Origin: Treponema sp.
GTDB lineage: Bacteria > Spirochaetota > Spirochaetia > Treponematales > Breznakiellaceae
Length of the DNA stretch: 14,045 nucleotides
Direction: 5' to 3'
Assembly: GCA_031266255.1 (NCBI GenBank)
Contig: JAISBK010000159.1
Span: forward strand, 1-14,045
Shown piece by piece: positions 1-6,829 of this stretch. The first letter of the stretch is position 1. Every line of letters starts with the position of its first letter. A program made the translations under genes and the position numbers. The notes beneath the pieces were generated by a model. It saw only the letters and a list, made by a program, of their open reading frames with translations. It had not been told where the DNA came from and did not search any database.

Positions 1-939
1 GGCGCCAGAGAGGATCGTGCCTAAAGGATTGGCTATGTCTTGGCCTGCAATGTCCGGTGCAGAACCGTGAATGGGTTCATACATACCCATGGGGCCTTTG
101 TGCCTGGGAACAAAGCTGCTCAGGCTGGCTGAGGGGAGCATCCCGATAGAACCAGTGAGGACCGAAGCCTCATCGGATAAGATATCCCCAAACAGATTCG
201 ACGTAACGATCACGTCAAATTGACCAGGTGCCCGGATAAGCTGCATGGCGCAGTTGTCTACATACAAATAACTCGTTTCAATGTCCAGGTACTCTTTGGC
301 GACCACCGCAGCAACCTCCCGCCAAAGCCGGGATGACTCAAGCACATTGGCCTTGTCCACCACACAGAGCCGCTTCCTTCGCAGCCTTGCGGCGGTATAC
401 CCGATCCTCAGCACCCGTTCAATTTCCTCCCAAGAATAGGTTTCCGTGTCAAAAGCGCTTTTACCTTCATTCCTCCGTCCCCGCTCGCCAAAGTAAAGCC
501 CTCCGGTGAGTTCTCGGACGATGAGCAGGTCAAAATGAGGCTTTCCCTGAGGATTGCTCACGCATAGTACCTCATCTTTAAGCGGGCAGGCATCCTTGAG
601 TTGGGGAAGGAGCGCTGCAGGCCGCAGATTAGCGAATACCCCGAGCCCTGCACGCAGGCCCAAGAGTGCCTGTTCAGGTCGAAGCTGTCCCGGCAAGGTA
701 TCCCATTTCGGCCCTCCAACCGCGCCTAAAAGCACGGCATCGCACTGTTTAGCCGCCTCCAAGGTCTCCTTTGGTAGCGGTTCCCCGCATGAGTCAATGG
801 CTTTACCACCCGCTTCAAGTTCAACATAATGAAATACATGGCCGTAGTGGTCTCCCACCACATCCAACACTTCGGTGGCAGGACCAAGCACCTCAGGTCC
901 TATCCCATCTCCAGGGACAAGGGCGATTGCATAATCCAT
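1..939 (-). CDS. leuB: 3-isopropylmalate dehydrogenase, C-terminus cut by window edge
   Basis: Cytoplasmic enzyme of leucine biosynthesis: NAD-dependent oxidation and decarboxylation of 3-isopropylmalate to 2-oxoisocaproate. I translated the minus strand from ATG at 939; 313 codons stay open to position 1. Visible family motifs are the N-terminal VPGDGIGPEV (residues 8-17), LRAGLGVFANLRPA (95-108), RELTGGLYFG (142-151), the catalytic Lys in VVDKANVL (K196), VDNCAMQL (D228) and the metal-binding signature SNLFGDILSDEAS (247-259, D252 and D256), then the NAD-site segment EPIHGSAPDIAG (288-299). The family is usually about 360 residues, so about 45 C-terminal residues lie outside the window. An AGGAG ribosome binding site 7 nt upstream supports the start. 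The gene begins 35 nt after the amylase-like gene on the same strand with no visible terminator between. Identification is firm; isocitrate and tartrate dehydrogenases are relatives but the RELTGGLYFG context favours LeuB. Confidence 0.96.
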   Translation of the reverse strand, partial: MDYAIALVPGDGIGPEVLGPATEVLDVVGDHYGHVFHYVELEAGGKAIDSCGEPLPKETLEAAKQCDAVLLGAVGGPKWDTLPGQLRPEQALLGLRAGLGVFANLRPAALLPQLKDACPLKDEVLCVSNPQGKPHFDLLIVRELTGGLYFGERGRRNEGKSAFDTETYSWEEIERVLRIGYTAARLRRKRLCVVDKANVLESSRLWREVAAVVAKEYLDIETSYLYVDNCAMQLIRAPGQFDVIVTSNLFGDILSDEASVLTGSIGMLPSASLSSFVPRHKGPMGMYEPIHGSAPDIAGQDIANPLGTILSGA

Positions 940-946
940 ACATGAT

Positions 947-951
947 CTCCT
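947..951 (-). promoter_or_regulatory. Ribosome binding site of leuB
   Basis: AGGAG on the minus strand, 7 nt before the ATG at 939. It decides between this ATG and the out-of-frame ATG at 943, which is only 3 nt from the AGGAG and opens a different frame. Confidence 0.7.
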
Positions 952-974
952 GTAATACGTACTAAGGGGATACC

Positions 975-3900
975 TCAGTCCTGAAGCTCGTTGAGGAGCC
1001 TATCCATCTGATATCCAGAACGTTCTTCTGCTGTGCGGAATTGGGCGGAAAGGCCGGCAAGGGCTTGTAGCCGTTTGCGCCATGAGGCATCCCCAACCCG
1101 TTTCCGTACGGTTTGTTTCTGAGCCCCCCCTGTGGACGCCCTTTCAAAAGCAGTTTCACTTTCTAGGGCCAGGAACAGGGAAGTATAATCCAGGGTCTCC
1201 TCAAAGGCTTCCTTATTGAACCAGGTAATGCCTTCAAACTGGTTCATCCCCAGAAGCTGTCTGAAATCTGCTGCCTGGTAGTTTTGCGTAATCAAAGCCT
1301 CCGGTGAAAAAGGAGTTCCGTAGACCCCCGGGTCTTCTGGCCGGGTCCGGGCAAGCAGCGCCTTGGCAAGCTCGGTAAGCCGGTAGGCTGTTTCACCAGG
1401 AACCCCCACCTTACGCCAGGCTTCTTGCAGTTTACGGTTCAAGTTCCAGTGCTGTATCAAGGCTGCGGCATCCGCACCAGAAGCATCAGCGCCGAGGATC
1501 GAGGGAAGCAGCGTCAAAACCCCGTACCCTAGGGCAAATACCCCCACAAAAGGCTTAACCAGCAGTTCTGCTGCCCATGCCTGTACCGCTTTAGTGGTGC
1601 GCTTAGTTCCTGGGACCTGGTACTCGGCAAACCGGAACAAGCGGTTGAGATACGCAGCAAACTCTTCTCCAATCTGTTCAGGTTCTTCTACTAGAGCCGG
1701 ATGTTCAACAGGGGCTTTTCTCACAAAGGGATCATAGCTGCCTCCGGCGCCGTCTCTATAGTAGCGGGCGGTGCGGATAAAGGCCGCGACCGGCTCTTGC
1801 ACGGAAACCGCCAGGGTCTCAGACTTTTCCCCCGCTGCAAAGACCCGGTTAAGTCCTGCGACCAGTTCCGGTGTAAAGATGTCCATGAAGGAACGGTAGA
1901 GTTCTCCCAGGAACAGGTCCTGCAAAGCCTCTTGGGGATCCCCGACTCCCTGGCCCTTAAGCTCCGCATAGAGCTTGGCCCAACGGCCTTGGGTATCTTC
2001 ACGCTCGTGGATGTCCAAAAAAACTTGGGCTTCATAACCCTTGAGGGCCGCAAAAAAGCCTTGGTTCGCAAGTTCCCGGAAAGACCTGAGGTACCATAAA
2101 CGGGAACGCTGTTCAAAGAAGAAGACGAAGGTATGCTCGTCCCCACCTAGGCCCAGGGCCTTAACCAGATCGTCTTGACGGAAGGTTCCATCTTTCTGCG
2201 GGATGGCTACAGCACCCTGCCGGATCCATCCAGAACTCTGATCATAGGAATTGTTGTAGAATACCAGGGTTCGGTCTTGTCCCACCCGGTTGGAATAGGC
2301 AAAAATATTTTCATTTACCGTACCATCAGGGGTAAAAAAGTCGTACAAGCAGAAATCCGCGCTCCCGGAAAAAAGGAGCCGCCGCTTCATCAGTGGGAAG
2401 ATATCCCGTTCGTGCCGATCCACGCAGTAGGGATCCGGTTTTTCATCCCGGTAGGCGCGTTGGTATTCCATGCCGTACTTTTCTTCAAAGCCCTCGATCT
2501 GTCCGTGGCCGAACATGGGAAGCCCGGGCATGGTAACCAAGAGGGTACAGATCCCGAAATACTTGTCCCCCTTACCGAACTGGGCCACTGCGGTTTCTTC
2601 ATCCGGGTTGTTGAGGAAGTTGACGAACCGTTTGAGTACCTCTGGGTCAAACTCCAGGGTATTTTTGATGGTGGTCCGATATTTGGCGTTCTCTTCGTTT
2701 TTGAGCATGTTCATAAAGGCCGAGTTGTACACGCGGTGCATCCCCAGGGTACGGACAAAGTAACCCTCCATCATCCAGAAGGCTTCGGCCAAAAGCAAGG
2801 TATTGGGGGCTTCCACGGCACAACGGTCCACCACTTCCCGCCAAAATTCATGGGGAATCCGCCGGTTAAACTCTTCCCCTGAAAGGGCATGTTCTGCACG
2901 GCTCGCAATGGCTCCCCCCTGACCTGGTTCAGGGTACCAGAGCCGCTGGATGTGCCGTTTAGCCAAGGTCATGGCCGCGTCAAACCGGACAATCGAGAAC
3001 TGCCTGCAGACGCCAATGATGGTACGAATCACCGCTTCCCGGGCTTCAGGGTTGAGGAAGTCTATCTGGGCGGTGTCGTTCCAGGGCATGGAGGTTCCGT
3101 CATTACCGTGGTAGATATACCGCACCTCTCCTGAACCATGGTCGATACGTTTGAACACCACTGCGGCATCGGTACGGGTAAAATAGTGTTCTTCGATCTG
3201 GACGGTGATGTCATCCCAACCGGAAAGATTGCCGCAAGTGTATTGATAACCCGGGAAGGGAGGATAAGGCAGTTGGAGGAAGCGATCCGGATGTTCTATG
3301 ATCCAGCGGCTGTCTATTCCGGTGTGATTGGGAACCATATCCGAACCAAGCCGGATGCCCCGGTGCATACACCGCTCTCGGAGATTTCTGAGGCTATCCC
3401 AGCCCCCTAAGGAGCCGGCAATGGCGTAGTCGTAAAGGCTGTAGGCGCTTGCCGCAGCTTCAGGATTGCCGGTCCACTGTTTGATGGTCTTCGATGCATT
3501 GCTCCGTTCCCACAGCCCGATGAGCCACAGCCCGGTAAAACCCCGGCGAGAGAGCTCGTCCAATTCTTCATCTGGGATCTGGTCAAGCCGTGTTATAGAT
3601 CGATCGTATTTCTGAGAAAGCTGGTAGAGCCATACCAGGGTACTCTTGGCCATAAGCACAGTCCGGGGCATCCAGTCCTGATCCTGGCTGAACCGCTCGT
3701 ATTCAGCATCCAGGCTGCCGTACGTATAAACCTTCGTGGGGCCTGGGCCAAAGAACACAGGTTTTTCCTCCTCTTTGATGACGTCCAGTCCCATGAGGAG
3801 TCGGGAGATAAAATTCCCAATAAGGAGGCCCCAACGCGTCCGCATGTACTCAAGCTGGCCGCTTAGGGAATCAGGAGATGCCAATGCAGGAGCGCGGAGC

Positions 3901-4607
3901 ATATCCCAGAGGTTCATCCCTTCCGGGCCAAAAGGAGGCAACGCTGCAAGATACATCCGCAGTTCTTCCACCGCTTGGGTATACACCGTCTTTTCCACAA
4001 GAGAGGCTTCGTCAAAAAGAAACCGGAAGGGACTGAAAGCCGGGTTGAGATTCGCCAGGGCAAGGAGCAGAAGCTCTTCCAGGGTGATAGACCGGCAATG
4101 TTCCTTGCCTTCAAAGCCCTGGAGATAATCCGCTACCGTGAGTTTTCCTGCATAGACCTGCTGGGGAGGAAAGATCTCCCCAAAGGTATGCAAGAGGATT
4201 TCGGTTTCTTCTGCCCCAAACCGGCTTGCAAGACACACCTGGGCGGTATCAAACACATCAGGCTGTACCTGTTTCCGATACAGGGCAACCACATAATGCA
4301 GGATTTCGTCGATGAGTCCCATAGCATTGAGCTGTCCGGCCTTGATGAGCTTTTCAGGATGGGCCGTAGCATCAACCTTGGCATTCAGTTTTCTGGTGAG
4401 CTCCCGAACCTGGCGGAAATCCGCCAGTACGACATTGCCACAGAGAGAAAACAGGGTATGATCCAACCCATATTCCTCCCGCATGTCCCGTTTAATATGA
4501 AATTCTTTTCTTGCTTGTCCATCGTGAGTCCCAGGGACGATGGGCGCAGACCCGGAGGTTTGAGAACTTTGTTCAAGCAGGGAACAGCGAATACAGAGAT
4601 ACTTCAT
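975..4607 (-). CDS. Large GH13 alpha-amylase-like glycoside hydrolase/transferase (1210 aa)
   Basis: Probable alpha-glucan-active enzyme of family GH13, acting in the cytoplasm because no signal peptide is visible. Conserved regions seen: region VI-like 356-409; region I GSDMVPNHTG (421-430, D423, H428); region V IDFLNPE (515-521); region II IVRFDAAMTLAKRH (539-552, R541 and predicted nucleophile D543); region III LLLAEAFWM (604-612, predicted acid/base E608); region IV FLNNPDEE (664-671, predicted third Asp D669); region VII PGLPMFGHGQIEGFEEKYG (694-712). About 300 N-terminal residues and about 400 C-terminal residues flank the barrel and match no domain I recognise; the C-terminal part is helix-rich with a hydrophobic stretch near 1016-1040. 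The protein is roughly twice the usual amylase length. Region IV has Pro in place of the usual His. The start overlaps the malQ stop as ATGA, with AAGGGG 8 nt upstream. Exact substrate and whether it hydrolyses or transfers cannot be told. Confidence 0.9.
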   Translation of the reverse strand: MKYLCIRCSLLEQSSQTSGSAPIVPGTHDGQARKEFHIKRDMREEYGLDHTLFSLCGNVVLADFRQVRELTRKLNAKVDATAHPEKLIKAGQLNAMGLIDEILHYVVALYRKQVQPDVFDTAQVCLASRFGAEETEILLHTFGEIFPPQQVYAGKLTVADYLQGFEGKEHCRSITLEELLLLALANLNPAFSPFRFLFDEASLVEKTVYTQAVEELRMYLAALPPFGPEGMNLWDMLRAPALASPDSLSGQLEYMRTRWGLLIGNFISRLLMGLDVIKEEEKPVFFGPGPTKVYTYGSLDAEYERFSQDQDWMPRTVLMAKSTLVWLYQLSQKYDRSITRLDQIPDEELDELSRRGFTGLWLIGLWERSNASKTIKQWTGNPEAAASAYSLYDYAIAGSLGGWDSLRNLRERCMHRGIRLGSDMVPNHTGIDSRWIIEHPDRFLQLPYPPFPGYQYTCGNLSGWDDITVQIEEHYFTRTDAAVVFKRIDHGSGEVRYIYHGNDGTSMPWNDTAQIDFLNPEAREAVIRTIIGVCRQFSIVRFDAAMTLAKRHIQRLWYPEPGQGGAIASRAEHALSGEEFNRRIPHEFWREVVDRCAVEAPNTLLLAEAFWMMEGYFVRTLGMHRVYNSAFMNMLKNEENAKYRTTIKNTLEFDPEVLKRFVNFLNNPDEETAVAQFGKGDKYFGICTLLVTMPGLPMFGHGQIEGFEEKYGMEYQRAYRDEKPDPYCVDRHERDIFPLMKRRLLFSGSADFCLYDFFTPDGTVNENIFAYSNRVGQDRTLVFYNNSYDQSSGWIRQGAVAIPQKDGTFRQDDLVKALGLGGDEHTFVFFFEQRSRLWYLRSFRELANQGFFAALKGYEAQVFLDIHEREDTQGRWAKLYAELKGQGVGDPQEALQDLFLGELYRSFMDIFTPELVAGLNRVFAAGEKSETLAVSVQEPVAAFIRTARYYRDGAGGSYDPFVRKAPVEHPALVEEPEQIGEEFAAYLNRLFRFAEYQVPGTKRTTKAVQAWAAELLVKPFVGVFALGYGVLTLLPSILGADASGADAAALIQHWNLNRKLQEAWRKVGVPGETAYRLTELAKALLARTRPEDPGVYGTPFSPEALITQNYQAADFRQLLGMNQFEGITWFNKEAFEETLDYTSLFLALESETAFERASTGGAQKQTVRKRVGDASWRKRLQALAGLSAQFRTAEERSGYQMDRLLNELQD

Positions 4608-6658
4608 GGGTTCTTCCCCTTCTGGACTTTCGACGGCTTTATTGCAGGACCAACTTCGGTTAATTCCCGCACGGCCTGCACCAAATACTGATCCTCTCCG
4701 ATATCCTTAATAGAGCCGGGAAGCCGGTAGGTCCAGTTAAAATTATCGACGGTACCTGGCACATTGATCCGCTCCCGTGCCGGATCCGGGGCATACCACC
4801 GGAGGGAGAGGTGGAGGAGATCCTGGATCTGGAACACCCGGAACTGGGAGGCGGCGCCGGCAATCTTCGTGAGGATGCTCTTGGCGGTTCCGGGGTTGTA
4901 CTTGGACGAAAGGAACGGCTCCCCGATGAAATTAGCGAACTGCTGCTTATCCGCCTCCTTTTCCCACCATTCCCTAAGGGTTGAACTATCATGGACCGCC
5001 GGGGTACAAACGCTCAAGACCGGATACTCGGCCAAGGGAATGTAGGGCTTTCCCGGCTCATCCCAGCGCCGGGACCAGCGGACAACCTTAAGCCCCAGGA
5101 TTTTAAGCTTGGTGAGGACCCGAGGCACACAATCAGGCACTGCACCCAGGTCTTCTGCACAGGGGAGCATGGAGGAAGATTCCTTCAGTACGGTTAAGAG
5201 CTTCTTCCCCTGCTTTTCCCAATCCCGCTCCGAAGCCTGCCGGTGCTGTTCCATCAGAACTTCCAGGTTGTTCCGTTCCTCTTCTGAAAGGGAAGCGTAA
5301 GCCCGGGAGTTCCGGTAGTACCACACTGGGGCGTACCGGCCCTTAGCGTATTCCACGAATATCCGGTTGTCCCATGCGGCAAGGAGATAGGCCTTTGCCG
5401 CGGGGTGCAGGTCCAGGGCCTCAATGTCCTTTTCACCTCGAATCGCCTTTTTGAAGAGCCATAACTCCTCGTTACCGATCCGATCCAATGCCAGGGTAAA
5501 GACCTGTTCTGCCTTGGCTGCCAGGGTTACCGGATCAAGTCCCCCGGTCCTGAGGCTATCCCATACTTCCCCGGTGGGGATATGGGGCAGGGAAACCCAG
5601 CGAATCCGGCTCTGATCAAAGCCAAGCTCACTAAGCTCCTTATCGGTGAAGGGAACCATCGGCACAAAGCGGCCCAGGATCGCGGAAGTATCCTCCCGTC
5701 CAGAAGCCCAGATGCGGAAGAAACCCAACACATGGTCGATACGGTAGGCTCCGTAGTATTTCTCCGCCACGTTAAGCCGGTTTTTCCACCAGGCATAGTT
5801 GTCTTTTGCCTGAGCCTGCCAATTATAGATGGGAAAACCCCAATTCTGTCCAAGAGGACTGTACATATCAGGCGGGGCTCCCGCGGAAAGTTCCCCATGG
5901 AAGTATTCAGGGTGGGCCCAGACATCGCAGGAATCCTCGTTCATCAAGATGGGAAGGTCTCCCTCCAGGATAATCCCTAAGGCTTTAAGGGCATCCGCAG
6001 CCTGGCGGAACTGGGTATCCAGGGCTTCCTGTACCCAGACCCAAAACAGGTGTTCCTTCCATAGGCTGGGATCATCCCACAGGGCTTGGATGGCTTCAGC
6101 ACTCACCTTACGATGACTGAACCATGTTTTCCAGCTTTTTTCTCCATTGGTTTCTTTGAGCCTGCGGTAGACCGCGTATTCCTTGACCCAGGGGTTCTCC
6201 TGAATCCAGGCCGCCAGGGAACCCGTACCTTTGGCTTTCTCGGCAATGGCTTTTTCATGGGTGGTATACAGTTTCCAGAGCAACTCCATCTTGGCCCGGA
6301 GGAGCTTGTAATAGGGGAACCGGGACTCATCTCTAAAGTAGGTTCCCAGTTTCTCCTCAATGTGTCCGATAAAGGAAGGGTCGGTAGCAGCCTCGGGGAT
6401 TGCTTGGATCCTCAGATACAGGGGGTGCAATGCACAGGCAGAAAGTGCGCAGTAGGGGGAACTGTCGTAGCCCGTGTCGTTTACCGGTAATATCTGGATA
6501 AGCCCCAGTCCCATTTTCTTACAAAGCTCACCGAAAGCTATTAAGTCAGGGAATTCACCGACTCCTATAGATTGTTCACCCCTTAGGGCTCCGACTGGAA
6601 TAACCGTACCCACAAGACGGGGTTCGGAATTGGTTTGTTTTTTCTGAGCAAGGCCCAT
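4604..6658 (-). CDS. malQ: 4-alpha-glucanotransferase (amylomaltase), GH77
   Basis: Disproportionating enzyme that moves alpha-1,4-glucan chains between maltodextrins, working in the cytoplasm in maltose/glycogen metabolism. The 684-residue protein begins straight in the GH77 barrel (PVGALRGEQSIGVGEFPDL, 21-39; LPVNDTGYDSSPY, 57-69). Catalytic regions: EGDLPILMNEDSCDVW (232-247), YRIDHVLGFFR (305-315, nucleophile D308), CAEDLG (500-505, acid/base E502) and CTPAVHDSSTLREWW (551-565, H556/D557). The long segment between the nucleophile and acid/base regions, and phrases such as ALHPLYLRIQ (76-85), resemble the plant DPE2 and Bacteroidetes type, but the N-terminal CBM20 starch-binding modules of those proteins are absent. 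It is the first gene of a minus-strand run, overlaps the GH13 gene by 4 nt, and has a strong GGAGGA ribosome binding site 4 nt from the ATG. The GH77 call is firm; the DPE2-like assignment is from recall. Confidence 0.95.
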   Translation of the reverse strand: MGLAQKKQTNSEPRLVGTVIPVGALRGEQSIGVGEFPDLIAFGELCKKMGLGLIQILPVNDTGYDSSPYCALSACALHPLYLRIQAIPEAATDPSFIGHIEEKLGTYFRDESRFPYYKLLRAKMELLWKLYTTHEKAIAEKAKGTGSLAAWIQENPWVKEYAVYRRLKETNGEKSWKTWFSHRKVSAEAIQALWDDPSLWKEHLFWVWVQEALDTQFRQAADALKALGIILEGDLPILMNEDSCDVWAHPEYFHGELSAGAPPDMYSPLGQNWGFPIYNWQAQAKDNYAWWKNRLNVAEKYYGAYRIDHVLGFFRIWASGREDTSAILGRFVPMVPFTDKELSELGFDQSRIRWVSLPHIPTGEVWDSLRTGGLDPVTLAAKAEQVFTLALDRIGNEELWLFKKAIRGEKDIEALDLHPAAKAYLLAAWDNRIFVEYAKGRYAPVWYYRNSRAYASLSEEERNNLEVLMEQHRQASERDWEKQGKKLLTVLKESSSMLPCAEDLGAVPDCVPRVLTKLKILGLKVVRWSRRWDEPGKPYIPLAEYPVLSVCTPAVHDSSTLREWWEKEADKQQFANFIGEPFLSSKYNPGTAKSILTKIAGAASQFRVFQIQDLLHLSLRWYAPDPARERINVPGTVDNFNWTYRLPGSIKDIGEDQYLVQAVRELTEVGPAIKPSKVQKGKNP

Positions 6659-6662
6659 TATG

Positions 6663-6668
6663 TCCTCC
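6663..6668 (-). promoter_or_regulatory. Ribosome binding site of malQ
   Basis: GGAGGA on the minus strand, 4 nt before the ATG at 6658; a near-perfect anti-16S match that fixes this start. Confidence 0.75.
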
Positions 6669-6682
6669 TATTTAGTACTTTT

Positions 6683-6688
6683 AGTATA
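6683..6688 (-). promoter_or_regulatory. Candidate -10 element for malQ operon
   Basis: TATACT on the minus strand, 24 nt upstream of the malQ ATG, would give a leader of under 20 nt with room for the ribosome binding site. No good -35 hexamer lies 16-18 nt upstream (only weak TATTAT), so this may need an activator or be chance. The opposite strand at the same place reads TATAAT (6685-6690) but has no useful -35 and points through the malQ start region, so I prefer the minus-strand reading. Confidence 0.3.
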
Positions 6689-6815
6689 ATGATAAGAGAG
6701 AAGACATAATAGGGCTTTGTTGAGGATTGGAAATGAGTTTTTTATGTAGGCAAAAGGGGTTTCATGCAGCTTAAACTAACGCTCCTTGAAAAGGGTGCAA
6801 CAAAGGCTCATACTT

Positions 6816-6826
6816 AAGGAGAGGAG
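6816..6826 (+). promoter_or_regulatory. Ribosome binding site of the MFS-HEAT gene
   Basis: AAGGAGAGGAG ending 3 nt before the ATG at 6830. The AAGGAG part is 8 nt from the ATG, the normal distance, and supports this start. Confidence 0.7.
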
Positions 6827-6829
6827 ACT

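Larger units (their letters stand above)
6659..6829. other. Divergent intergenic spacer between malQ and the MFS-HEAT gene
   Basis: 171 nt with no open gene. It holds the malQ ribosome binding site and candidate -10, an imperfect direct repeat TTTAGTA (6671-6677) and TTTTAGTA (6679-6686) just upstream of malQ, and the MFS-HEAT ribosome binding site. For the plus-strand gene the best sigma-70-like pair is TTGAAA (6786-6791), 17 nt spacer, CATACT (6809-6814); it would start transcription almost on the ribosome binding site, so it is doubtful. No terminator, tRNA or clear operator palindrome is visible. Confidence 0.6.

Noticed and set aside
2175..2882. Plus-strand open frame of 235 codons inside the GH13 gene
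   Set aside because: Antisense to a well-supported catalytic domain, no ribosome binding site and no recognisable protein; a by-product of the codon use of the real gene.
3975..4691. Plus-strand open frame of 238 codons across the GH13/malQ junction
   Set aside because: Antisense to two real genes with a conserved ATGA overlap; its protein has no recognisable motif.
6786..6814. TTGAAA-N17-CATACT as promoter of the MFS-HEAT gene
   Set aside because: Spacing is ideal but the start would fall within the ribosome binding site, leaving almost no leader; kept only as a note in the spacer entry.
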